NCBI GenBank assembly: GCA_900770895.1
Contig: CAAGMF010000289.1
Coordinates: 1-20,641 of the forward strand
Length of the DNA stretch: 20,641 nucleotides
Reading direction: 5' to 3'
Source: an uncultured Mitsuokella sp.
GTDB taxonomy: Bacteria > Bacillota > Negativicutes > Selenomonadales > Selenomonadaceae
Positions 13,578 through 20,641 of the stretch are shown piece after piece (position 1 is the stretch's first letter; each line of letters begins with the position of its first letter). Position numbers and translations under genes: made by a program. Below the pieces are notes generated by a model. It had not been told where the DNA came from. It saw only the letters and a list, made by a program, of their open reading frames with translations, and did not search any database.

Positions 13578-14882
13578 TCAGAATGTCGAGTACGCCGATT
13601 CGCCGTGTTCGGAGTGGTCGAGTCCGCTCTTCTCGGCGTCCTCATCCACACGCGGCGGCAGGAACAGGGAAGTGACCTTCAATATGAGCGTGGTGAATAC
13701 AACCGCCACGATGATCGTCACTATGACGCCTTCGATCTGCGGCAGCAACTGGGATGCATTGCCGTAGATGAGGCCGTCCGGTGCGGCGGGGTTCACCGAC
13801 GAGGAACAGAAAACGCCGGTGAGGATAGCGCCCCACATACCGCCGACACCATGGCAGCCAAAGGCGTCAAGGGCATCGTCATAGCCGAAGTGCGGCTTCA
13901 GATAGGCTATGGCGAAATAACAGACAGGAGCGGTCAGAGCACCGATGAGGATGGAGCTCGGTATCGTGACGAAGCCGCAGGACGGCGTGATGCCAACAAG
14001 TCCGGCGATACCACCTGTGCAGGCACCGAGCAGTGTGCATTTCCCCGTGCGCAATTTCTCGATTGCGAGCCAGGTGAGCATGCCAGCGCCGCCGGCCGTA
14101 TTCGTCGCCAGTATGGGGTGGACGGCGTCGAGTGCTCCGCCTCCGGCGCAGCCGCCGCAGAAGGCCAGCCAGCCGAACCAGAGGAATGCGGCGCCGAGCG
14201 CCATGAACGGCAAGTTGTGCGGGCGGACGAACATGCGCGGGTAGCCCCAGCGCTTGCCGACGATGAGCGCTGCCACGAGCGCTGATGTGCCGGAGCTGAT
14301 ATGGACGACGGTGCCGCCCGCGAAATCGAGTGCGCCGATCGTCGTCCCGATGAATCCGCCTTTGGCCCAGACCATGTGGCACAATGGCTCATAGACGAGC
14401 GACATCCAGAAGAACATCAGGATCATGAACGCCGAGAACCGCATGCGCCCCGCTACCGCGCCGCCGATGATGGCCGGCGTGATCATGACGAACACCATCT
14501 GGAACATAGAGTACAGCTCCGCCGGTATCGTCGGCGCATAGTCTGCGTAGGGCTCGAGCCCCACGCCCTGGAACAGCCAGAAATCGCTGCCACCGAAGAA
14601 GCCGTTGACCGTCGGGGCGAAAGCCGTCGAATAGCCGAACAGCACCCACTGCACCGAGGTAATCCCGAGCAGGATGAAGCACATCATGAGCACATTCAGC
14701 ATGTTCTTCGAGCGGCCGATGCCGCCGTAGTAGTAGCCGAGAGCCGGTGTCATGATGAGGACCATGGCCGTCGCGATGATCATCCAGCCCGTATCCCCTG
14801 AGTCCACGCCCTCCGGCGTCGCCGCCAGCGCGACGGCCGGCAGCAGGAGCAGGGCCAGTGTACATAATATACTCTTGCGCAT
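13578..14882 (-). CDS. amt: Amt-family ammonium / methylammonium channel
   Basis: The 434-residue product has a cleavable signal peptide (MRKSILCTLALLLLPAVALA) followed by the eleven-helix Amt fold. Family marks are MTPALGYYYGGIGRSKN near the first helix, LDFAGGTVVHISSGTSA with the first pore histidine, and DAFGCHGVGGMWGA with the second. The C-terminal tail GLDHSEHGESAY is also typical. It would carry ammonium, and methylammonium is a known Amt substrate. It is the third gene of the mtbC-mtbB operon, 14 bases behind mtbB with GGGGAGGGAG before its ATG. No glnK lies next to it, unlike most amt loci. The context suggests methylated amine uptake or handling of released ammonia (inference). Confidence 0.9.
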   Translation of the reverse strand: MRKSILCTLALLLLPAVALAATPEGVDSGDTGWMIIATAMVLIMTPALGYYYGGIGRSKNMLNVLMMCFILLGITSVQWVLFGYSTAFAPTVNGFFGGSDFWLFQGVGLEPYADYAPTIPAELYSMFQMVFVMITPAIIGGAVAGRMRFSAFMILMFFWMSLVYEPLCHMVWAKGGFIGTTIGALDFAGGTVVHISSGTSALVAALIVGKRWGYPRMFVRPHNLPFMALGAAFLWFGWLAFCGGCAGGGALDAVHPILATNTAGGAGMLTWLAIEKLRTGKCTLLGACTGGIAGLVGITPSCGFVTIPSSILIGALTAPVCYFAIAYLKPHFGYDDALDAFGCHGVGGMWGAILTGVFCSSSVNPAAPDGLIYGNASQLLPQIEGVIVTIIVAVVFTTLILKVTSLFLPPRVDEDAEKSGLDHSEHGESAYSTF

Positions 14883-14896
14883 CTCACTCCCTCCCC

Positions 14897-16300
14897 TCAG
14901 AAATCAGCGGCGATCATGCCGCGGAACTTCTCGACAGAAGGAATCTTTATATCAAGCAGTTTCGCGATGCGAGCCTTGGCGATGAGGCCAAAAGCGTTTT
15001 CGGGGCGGGCATTCGGCTCGCCGATGTTGAGGTCGTTGCGCACCTCGCGCATGACGCTGACATCGTTGAGCTCGCTTACCTCGACACCGAGCTTCTCTGC
15101 CACATAGGCCTTGGCTTCGTTGATCCGCATCTTCTTGGCGAGCTCCACACGCATGACGAGATCTCCCGCCGTGCGGATACCGCCCAGACCTGCGGCCACG
15201 GAGTGATTGATCGGCATGCCATAGCAGTCACCGACGCCTACCTACAGTCCGTCGGCCCGGCCGATCTCGACGATGGCCTTGTCCGCGCGCGAGGCGGCAT
15301 CGAGCGGGACGGAGTCGGTCAGGCACATGGAGCAGACACCCATGCCGACGTTCGGATGAATCGGTATGGTGCTCTCCTCGCTGCAGGCCTTGATGAATGT
15401 ACAGGTGCGCGCGAGGTTCCAGGCGAATGTCTCGCTGCTGTTCGTATTGATCGTCGGGCCGAATATGGCTGCGCCGGCTTTTTCAGCGATCTTCACCTGC
15501 TCGTGGGGGTACATGCCGGCGAGCTGCTCGCCCTCGAACGTGAGCTTGCCATGCATGCCGAGGAAGAACTCGCCCGCCATGCCCATCTCGACTGGGAAAT
15601 CGGGGTACTTGCGGTGAATCTCTTTCATCGCGGTGAAAGCCGCCAGCGCATCTGCATCGCCCGAGGCGCCCACGGTATCCATGTTCAGCGCATCGGCCCC
15701 GGCCTCCACCATGTGATCGGCCACGGATACGATGTCCTTCGCCGCCTGCTCGGCCGCCTTTTCCTGCGCCTCGCGCGCCTCGGCGACTTTGCCGGCCGGC
15801 AGCAGCTCGGCCCAGTTGTCGTACGGGCCATCCGGCTTCGTGTATAGTCCGAGGTTCGGCATGGCGCCGTAGAACAGCGGGATGATCGAGTTCAGCTCGG
15901 CATGCTGCATGGCGCAGACTTCATCGAATATGATGGGCTTGATCGGCTTGTAGCTGTAGTCGATGTGAGCCAGCTCGGCAGAATCCATGCAGAGGATGCG
16001 CTCCTCGACGGCCACGGCCGTCGTCCTGTCTATGGAGACGCCGCAGCGCACGGAGGCTTTCAGCGTGCCCTCGTCGCTGCTGAGTACGACCTCTTTGCCC
16101 GGCTCGACCGACGCCATCTTGGCCGGCATCGTTATGATATCGACGATATAGGACTTCTCCGCCTCCGTCAGCGGATCGATCTTGCCGCGCGATGCTGCAT
16201 CCTCGACGCCGCGCTCGACATCCTTCTTTATCTCGTCCTTCGTCATGTACGTACTATATCCATCACCGTAACGGGTGAAATATTTCTTTTCCTCAGCCAT
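14897..16300 (-). CDS. mtbB: dimethylamine methyltransferase MtbB with in-frame amber codon (pyrrolysine)
   Basis: MtbB moves a methyl group from dimethylamine to the corrinoid of MtbC. The frame from ATG 16300 (AGAGGAG 8 bases upstream) runs 352 codons to TAG at 15242-15244 and continues in the same frame to TGA at 14897, 467 residues in all, the family's length. Sequence marks are AELAHIDYSYKPIKPI, IPLFYGAMPNLGLYTKPDGP, EMGMAGEFFLGMHGKL and FGPTINTNSS. Around the amber codon, GRADGL-TAG-VGVGDCYGMP matches the archaeal DGI-Pyl-VGVGDPLGMP segment as I recall it; that lysine derivative sits in the active site. Similarity continues unbroken after the TAG (AGDLVMRVELAKKMRINEAK). Without pyrrolysine decoding the gene would be read as two fragments. 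The pyl genes are not in the window. Confidence 0.93.
15242..15244 (-). other. amber codon 353 of mtbB, predicted pyrrolysine site
   Basis: The minus strand reads GGA CTG TAG GTA GGC GTC. It is the only in-frame stop within the 467-codon gene. Its position matches the pyrrolysine of archaeal dimethylamine methyltransferases (residue 356 in the Methanosarcina protein, from memory). Confidence 0.9.
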
Positions 16301-16314
16301 ATCGAACACTCCTC

Positions 16315-16956
16315 TCAGGCAGACATCATCGCGGCGACCTTGTGGATGGCGGCATTCGCATCCTCGGCATATATGTCGGCATGGATGCGGTCCGCCCACC
16401 GCTGGGTGATCGGCGCACCACCCACGATGGTCTTGATCTTGCCTTTGAGACCTTCCTTCTTCATTATGGCTTCTATCTTCTTCTGCTCGGGCATCGTCGT
16501 CGTCAGCAGCGCGCTGGTGCCGATGAAGTCCGCCCCGTTGTCCACGGCGGCGACGACGATATCGGCCGCACTGCGGTCGCGCCCGAGGTCGATGATCTCA
16601 TAGCCCTGGCTCTTCATCATGGCGGCGACGATGCCCTTGCCGATGTCGTGGACATCGCCCTCGACCGTCGACAGGACGATCTTGCCAGGACGCTTTGGTT
16701 TCTGGGTCATGCGCGACTCATAGTAGGCCGCTACATTCTGCATGATCTCCGAGGCCACGACGAGCTCGGGCAGGAATACCTCGCCGCGCTCGAACAGGTC
16801 ACCCAGATGCCGGATGCCGGCGCCATAGCCCTCACCGAGCATATCGCTCTCGGCTATGCCGGCCTCGACGGACTGGTGCGCGATTTCCAGCGCTTTTTCC
16901 TCCTCGTAGGCGCATACTGCGTCATACGCGGCTTTGATTAGTTCATCTCTGGTCAT
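16315..16956 (-). CDS. mtbC: dimethylamine corrinoid protein MtbC
   Basis: The 213-residue protein has the two-domain layout of methylamine and methanol corrinoid proteins. An N-terminal helical cap domain occupies about 1-88 (GYGAGIRHLGDLFERGEVFLPELVVASEIM, in part). A B12-binding Rossmann domain follows, with EGDVHDIGK at 99-107, where His103 is the lower axial cobalt ligand. IGTSALLTTTMPEQ and KTIVGGAPITQRWA complete the B12 site. It accepts the methyl group from MtbB and passes it on, in bacteria probably toward tetrahydrofolate. It is first in the operon, with AGGAGG before its ATG and 14 bases to mtbB. No corrinoid-activating protein (RamA type) is visible nearby. Confidence 0.93.
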   Translation of the reverse strand: MTRDELIKAAYDAVCAYEEEKALEIAHQSVEAGIAESDMLGEGYGAGIRHLGDLFERGEVFLPELVVASEIMQNVAAYYESRMTQKPKRPGKIVLSTVEGDVHDIGKGIVAAMMKSQGYEIIDLGRDRSAADIVVAAVDNGADFIGTSALLTTTMPEQKKIEAIMKKEGLKGKIKTIVGGAPITQRWADRIHADIYAEDANAAIHKVAAMMSA

Positions 16957-16987
16957 CTCAATTGCCTCCTGTCTCTCTCAGCGTACA

Positions 16988-17021
16988 GGCAGTCGTCCCG
17001 TCACCATAATCCGGGTCTGCC
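16988..17021 (-). promoter_or_regulatory. stem-loop in the mtbC leader near the ribosome site
   Basis: GGCAGACCCG pairs with CGGG-ACGA-CTGCC around a loop of about 11 bases, ending some 30 bases before the mtbC start. It is GC-rich and without a T-run. It could be part of a regulatory leader with the two terminators upstream. Confidence 0.4.
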
Positions 17022-17072
17022 TCCCACGAGCCGGCCGAGTTATCCACGCTCTGCCGATCCGCCATATGATAC

Positions 17073-17105
17073 AAAAAAGCCCCAAGGTATCCACCCCCGG
17101 GGCTT
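17073..17105 (-). terminator. terminator 2 in the mtbC leader
   Basis: AAGCCCC (17077-17083) pairs with GGGGCTT (17099-17105). On the minus strand the stem is followed by six T. It lies about 120 bases before the mtbC start, with no gene upstream on this strand to terminate. Confidence 0.75.
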
Positions 17106-17120
17106 CATTGTCCTATATAC

Positions 17121-17153
17121 AAAAAAGCCACAGGACTGCTATGTTCTGTGACT
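17121..17153 (-). terminator. terminator 1 in the mtbC leader
   Basis: AGTCACAG and CTGTGGCT (minus strand) form an 8-bp stem with one G-T pair, followed by six T. It stands about 80 bases after the predicted transcript start and 16 bases before terminator 2. Confidence 0.7.
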
Positions 17154-17240
17154 TCGTTGTCAACCATTTACTTAACTGTTTATTGTTAATGAATGTATAC
17201 TGGCAATGCACTTTTATCTTTTCTTCTTGTGATGGTTATA

Positions 17241-17269
17241 ATTATACGCTAGCAACAATAAAAATACAA
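17241..17269 (-). promoter_or_regulatory. sigma-70-type promoter of the mtbC operon leader
   Basis: On the minus strand TTGTAT (17264-17269) and a perfect TATAAT (17241-17246) are separated by 17 bp. Transcription should start near 17234 and run into the two terminators. The gap 16957-17542 otherwise holds the leader hairpins and the chemoreceptor's upstream region. Confidence 0.65.
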
Positions 17270-17401
17270 TAGGTTGTGCGCAAAAACTTGAATATTTTTC
17301 ATAAAGATTCACCTATGGTAGAACATACCTTCGCTCCATGATTTATTCAGTCACCACGATCTCGCGCCAATCAGTCATTCATACCATCATGGTGCCCCAG
17401 C

Positions 17402-17429
17402 ACCGGAAAAAGTAGAACATCGTTCCGGT
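17402..17429. other. hairpin upstream of the chemoreceptor gene
   Basis: ACCGGAA and TTCCGGT make a 7-bp stem with a 14-base loop, about 115 bases before the receptor start. The following TTTCCTT is only a weak T-run. Its role is unclear. Confidence 0.35.
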
Positions 17430-17472
17430 TTCCTTCCATATGATATTTTTCATGGCTATTTCGCTATCGATG

Positions 17473-17481
17473 TGCTATAGT
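17473..17481 (+). promoter_or_regulatory. possible extended -10 promoter of the chemoreceptor operon
   Basis: TGCTATAGT fits an extended -10 element (TG-n-TATAGT), 62 bases before the start codon. No good -35 box is seen 16-18 bases upstream, and no sigma-28-type motif was recognised. Confidence 0.35.
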
Positions 17482-17542
17482 AAGGAAGGCTATCCGAAAC
17501 TATTTTCTACTTTAGGGGTAAAGGGAAACAGGGGGATAAGTA

Positions 17543-19240
17543 ATGGATAAAATGACCATTCGACAGAAACTATTTCTGGTTTTCGGCTGCCTCATCGCTA
17601 TCTTCGTGGCGAATGGCGCCTACACCGGCTATAGCCTGAGCAGTATCAATGACGGCGCGCTGCGCATCGCGACCGATCATCTCGCGAATGTACTGACCGC
17701 CTCGGAGAGCAGCCATACGCTATCTGACTACCGGCAGGGAGAATATGCCGTAGCCACGGCGACGACGCTGCCGAACCGCATCCATGCGGCACAGGAGACG
17801 AAGAAGCGGGCTGACCAGCTGGATATCGCTTTCCAGGCCATGGACTCGGCCGTGGCTCCCGATGTCCGCGATGATTTCGACGCCATGCGGCAGACCTGGG
17901 ATGCCTACAAACAGAATTCCCAGCAGGTCATCGCGCTGGCCAAGAACGGGCAGACCGCCGAGGCCCTGGCACTGCTCGAGCGCTCCGAAAGCTCGTATAA
18001 CCGCATGTCGAACCAGCTCAACCGCGTCGTCGACAGCAGCAAGGACTTCATCCATCAGGAGAGTCAGAACGCCTCGGCGAAATACACCGTGACGAAGTGG
18101 AGCCTCATCGTCTGCATCGCCATCGTCGTGATCCTGGCCGTCGTCATGGCGATATACCTGAGCACCGGCATCATGAAGTCGGTCCGCTACCTGATGTCCA
18201 TATCAAAGGAAGTCGCTGACGGCAATCTGACGGTCCAGGCCGTGCCCATGACGCAGGACGAGTTCGGCCAGCTGACCGAGGCCTACGCCCATACGATCAG
18301 CAACCTGCGCGCCCTCATCGACCACATCCAGCAGACGGCTGACGAGGTGTCCACCTTTGCCAGCCAGCTGACCGAGAACGCCAGCCAGTCGGCTCAGGCC
18401 ACCCAGCAGGTCGCCGTATCCATCACGAATGTGGCCGGCAACACCAGCCAGCAGGGCGAGGCGGTCAGCAACTCCCTCAGCGAGATACAGGCCATGTCCG
18501 ACAGCATGCACAGCTTCCAGGAGAAGGCCTCGGCCTCGGCTGCTGCCGCCAAGCAGGTCGAGCAAATAGCTGGCCGCGGCCACGCCGCTATCAATGGTGC
18601 CACGGACCAGAGGGGCGAGATTGCGGACTCGGTCACCGAGTCCGCCGCTGTCATCCGCAAGCTCGCCGAGCGCTCGAACGAAATCGGCCAGATATCCGTG
18701 ACCATATCTGGCATCGCCGAACAGACGAACCTGCTCTCGCTCAATGCGGCCATCGAGGCGGCCCGGGCTGGCGAGGCCGGGCGCGGCTTCTCCGTCGTCG
18801 CGGAGGAGGTCCGCAAGCTGGCCGAGGAGTCCGATACCGCAGCGCAAAAAATCGCCGCCCTCATCCAGTCCATCCAGACAGAGACCGAGCAGGCTGTCGA
18901 GCGCATGGAAAAGGGCACGGCGGATGTAGCCAGCGGCCGCGAGGTCGTCACGGAGGCCGGCAACGCCTTTGGCAGCATCGCTGAGGCGGTCACGAACCTG
19001 AGCGCCCACGCCGATACCATCCTGCATGAGGCGCAGCAGTCCACGAAGCGCGCGGAGTCGCTGGTCGCGGTCATGCAGGGACTGGATAAATCCGGCCGCG
19101 ACGTCGCCGCCGAGACTGAGTCCGTATCGGCCGCCACCGAGGAGCAATCCGCCTCGATGGATGAGGTAGCCACGGCCAGCCAGAAGCTGTCGGATCTGGC
19201 TCAGGAGCTATCCGCATCCACCGCGAAGTTCAAGCTATGA
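17543..19240 (+). CDS. methyl-accepting chemotaxis protein
   Basis: The 565-residue receptor has a first membrane helix at about 8-28 and a periplasmic four-helix-bundle ligand domain to about 185. A second membrane helix (about 186-208) follows, then a HAMP linker (209-262) and the cytoplasmic coiled-coil signalling domain. The hairpin tip that contacts CheA/CheW is nearly invariant: EQTNLLSLNAAIEAARAG, then GRGFSVVAEEVRKLAEES. A GGGGG-type ribosome site precedes ATG 17543. It reports ligand binding to the flagellar switch through CheA. The sugar-binding protein gene starts 11 bases after its stop, so the ligand is probably the sugar-loaded binding protein (inference). A 21-bp piece of its ligand domain also occurs at 12003-12023. 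Confidence 0.95.
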   Translation: MDKMTIRQKLFLVFGCLIAIFVANGAYTGYSLSSINDGALRIATDHLANVLTASESSHTLSDYRQGEYAVATATTLPNRIHAAQETKKRADQLDIAFQAMDSAVAPDVRDDFDAMRQTWDAYKQNSQQVIALAKNGQTAEALALLERSESSYNRMSNQLNRVVDSSKDFIHQESQNASAKYTVTKWSLIVCIAIVVILAVVMAIYLSTGIMKSVRYLMSISKEVADGNLTVQAVPMTQDEFGQLTEAYAHTISNLRALIDHIQQTADEVSTFASQLTENASQSAQATQQVAVSITNVAGNTSQQGEAVSNSLSEIQAMSDSMHSFQEKASASAAAAKQVEQIAGRGHAAINGATDQRGEIADSVTESAAVIRKLAERSNEIGQISVTISGIAEQTNLLSLNAAIEAARAGEAGRGFSVVAEEVRKLAEESDTAAQKIAALIQSIQTETEQAVERMEKGTADVASGREVVTEAGNAFGSIAEAVTNLSAHADTILHEAQQSTKRAESLVAVMQGLDKSGRDVAAETESVSAATEEQSASMDEVATASQKLSDLAQELSASTAKFKL

Positions 19241-19251
19241 GGAGGCAACCT

Positions 19252-20271
19252 ATGAAAAAGTTAATCACCTGCCTGTGTCTGGCAATCCTGGCCATCGCCT
19301 CGCTCGTACTGGCCGGCTGCGGACAGCAGGCTGACAATGATAAGAAAGTCGCTATCGCCTTTGCCAACTCCTCGGCCAGCTGGCAGAAAAACGGCCAGAC
19401 ATTCAAGGAACAGCTCGAAAAAGAAGGCTATACCGTAGACATCCAGTTCGCCGATACGGCCGAGCAGCAGGCCGAGCAGCTCGAAAAGCAGATAGCGGCC
19501 AAACCGAAATGCCTCGTCATCGGTGCTGTCGATGGCTCGAAACTGACGGACGTCCTCGCCAAAGCCAAAGCGGAAAAGATACCGGTCATCGCCTACGACC
19601 GCCTCATCATGAACACCGATGCCGTCTCCTACTACGCGGCATTCGACAATGAGGCCGTCGGTGACGCCATGGGCGAGTACATCGAGGCCGCCCTGAATCT
19701 GAAAAGCGGCGCCGGCCCCTTCTACATGGAGCTGTTCGCGGGGGATCCGGCCGACAACAACGCTCACCTGTTCTTCGAAGGGACGATGAAGGTCCTGCAG
19801 CCGTATATCGATAAAGGGCAGCTGGTCGTCCCCTCCGGAGAGACGAAGTTCGAGCAGGTCAACACGAAGGACTGGGAGGCCAAAAATGCCACTGCCCGCA
19901 TGACTAAGCTGCTGGCAGGACCCGACGCCGGCCACCATCTCGACGTCGTACTCTCACCGAATGACTCGCTGGCCGCCGGCATCCGCGAGGCGCTGGCCCA
20001 GGGCGGCTACACGACGATGCCGCTCATGACCGGTCAGGACGCTGATGCCAAGGCTCTGGAGGCCATCAAGAATGGCCAGCAGACCATCACCATCTACAAA
20101 TCACCGGAGCTGCTTGTCGAGAAGGCCGTCCGCATGGTCAAAGCCATCGTCGAGGGCACCACGCCGGATATCAATGATGTAACCTCCTACAACAATGGTG
20201 TCATCACCGTGCCCGCCTACCTCTGCACCCCGCTGATCATCGACAAGAACAACCTTGATGAAGTCAAGTGA
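19252..20271 (+). CDS. ChvE/MglB-like sugar-binding lipoprotein
   Basis: ATG 19252 (MKKLITCLC) has GGAGG 6 bases upstream and is preferred over 19237. A lipobox LVLAGC places the lipidated Cys at residue 23, so the 339-residue precursor becomes a membrane-tethered periplasmic protein. The fold is that of type I periplasmic binding proteins; VIAYDRLIMNTDAVSYYAAFDN, in part, then ELFAGDPADNNAHLFFEG and VLSPNDSLAAGI, match the ChvE multiple-sugar binding group. MTGQDAD is near the sugar site. It binds a monosaccharide such as arabinose, galactose or xylose; which one cannot be read here. No ABC permease or ATPase gene follows, only a terminator and an opposite gene, so its main job may be chemosensing with the receptor before it. 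Confidence 0.9.
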   Translation: MKKLITCLCLAILAIASLVLAGCGQQADNDKKVAIAFANSSASWQKNGQTFKEQLEKEGYTVDIQFADTAEQQAEQLEKQIAAKPKCLVIGAVDGSKLTDVLAKAKAEKIPVIAYDRLIMNTDAVSYYAAFDNEAVGDAMGEYIEAALNLKSGAGPFYMELFAGDPADNNAHLFFEGTMKVLQPYIDKGQLVVPSGETKFEQVNTKDWEAKNATARMTKLLAGPDAGHHLDVVLSPNDSLAAGIREALAQGGYTTMPLMTGQDADAKALEAIKNGQQTITIYKSPELLVEKAVRMVKAIVEGTTPDINDVTSYNNGVITVPAYLCTPLIIDKNNLDEVK

Positions 20272-20293
20272 GGCCATGAATCCCGCATAATGC

Positions 20294-20340
20294 AACAGGA
20301 GCTGCGAAGAAATGCCTTAGCATTTCTCGCAGCTCCTGTT
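20294..20340. terminator. bidirectional terminator between the binding protein and fucI
   Basis: AACAGGAGCTGCGA and its complement form a stem of about 20 bp with one bulged base (GAAATG/CATTTC inner part) and a short loop. It sits 22 bases after the binding-protein stop and also follows the fucI fragment on the other strand. Confidence 0.8.
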
Positions 20341-20381
20341 TACGTGTGCAGAAGAATGTTATGTGGGATTATCTGAATCTA

Positions 20382-20641
20382 TCAGCCGATCATCTTCTTG
20401 ATGTCGTCCTCGGTAACGTCCCACCACTGCTTCATGGTGGCGTTGCCGCTTTCGTCGGTGCACTCGCCGCAGGCGTCCAGGCAGGCGGCACCCGAGTTGA
20501 GCAGGTGGATTATGCCGCCGTTCTCCTTGGCATGGCCGGTGAACTCATAGCCGGTCACGCGGCGGGTAGCCTCGGGCGACCAGAAGGTGCGCACGTCGGC
20601 GAATATCTGCGCGCGGCCGGTCAGCAGCTTGCAGAACAGCA
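20382..20641 (-). pseudogene. fucI: L-fucose isomerase fragment, prematurely ended; 5' part outside window
   Basis: The frame enters from the right edge and reads LFCKLLTGRAQIFADVRTFW, SPEATRRVTGYEF, IIHLLNSGAACLDACGE and MKQWWDVTEDDIKKMIG. It follows the middle of L-fucose isomerase closely (E. coli has [24 protein letters not shown], quoted in part from memory), including the metal-binding Asp of FADVRT. It then stops at TGA, with TAG next, where the enzyme normally continues for about 160 residues that hold the YFRGGGYSSRF segment and the active-site His. The missing part is not found downstream. Either the gene is decayed or it is split and its partner lies elsewhere. Confidence 0.8.

Noticed and set aside
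15242..15244. The mtbB amber codon as a simple nonsense mutation
   Set aside because: The position coincides with the family's pyrrolysine site, similarity is unbroken on both sides, and mtbC and amt in the operon look intact.
14897..16300. Assignment as methanol methyltransferase MtaB
   Set aside because: The corrinoid partner would also fit, but the GAMPNLGLY, MAGEFFLGMHG and VGVGD segments and the amber codon belong to the dimethylamine (MtbB) family.
17158..17163. TTGACA on the minus strand as a -35 box for mtbC
   Set aside because: No -10 box lies 16-18 bases downstream, where terminator 1 begins instead.
16957..17260. Cobalamin riboswitch in the mtbC leader
   Set aside because: It was expected for a corrinoid operon, and CTGCCTG near 16985 is reminiscent of the 3' end, but the GCCACTG core and the AGxCAGGAxACCTGCC element could not be found. 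An Rfam scan would settle it.
17273..17542. Cyclic-di-GMP riboswitch before the chemoreceptor
   Set aside because: The conserved GEMM core could not be recognised; only one small hairpin is present.

Overview
The window looks like a chromosome segment of an anaerobic, diderm, GC-rich Firmicute, most likely a Negativicute of the Selenomonas/Mitsuokella kind. The reasons are strong AGGAGG-type ribosome binding sites, a lipobox binding protein and signal peptides consistent with a diderm envelope, an intergenic repeat of a type common in these genomes, and gut or rumen type genes (methylamine methyltransferase, fucose isomerase). The taxon is inference. Almost every gene stops with TGA; TAG is rare.

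Left part (1-6650). Two overlapping WYL-type regulator genes run rightward (the first has no visible start). They converge on a leftward block of four genes: cas6, a TPR + cold-shock-domain protein, a protein with two RNase H1-type hybrid-binding (viroplasmin) domains fused to a SAM methyltransferase, and a DUF1848 Cys-rich protein. The last three are tightly coupled. cas6 stands upstream without any CRISPR array or other cas gene in the window, behind a promoter overlapped by a 40-bp palindrome. This RNA-themed set is a candidate undescribed system.

Middle part (about 6650-13475). An accessory island holds a secreted M48 protease with a coupled leader ORF, a plasmid-type topoisomerase III, a second HExxH protein, and several small unknown genes. 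Between these are decayed repeats: three copies of a promoter/RBS module, two copies of a double terminator, and a REP-like element. The island is flanked by two direct copies of the cas6 promoter and first 16 codons; the right-hand copy is a remnant.

Right part (13500-20641). A leftward operon mtbC-mtbB-amt encodes a corrinoid protein, a dimethylamine methyltransferase and an Amt transporter. mtbB contains one in-frame amber codon (15242-15244) exactly where family members carry pyrrolysine, so the two ORFs are one 467-codon gene. Its leader has a good promoter followed by two tandem terminators before mtbC, which suggests conditional read-through. Rightward, a methyl-accepting chemotaxis protein is followed at once by a ChvE/MglB-like sugar-binding lipoprotein with no transporter, probably a chemosensory pair. 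At the right edge is the end of an L-fucose isomerase gene that stops about 160 residues early.
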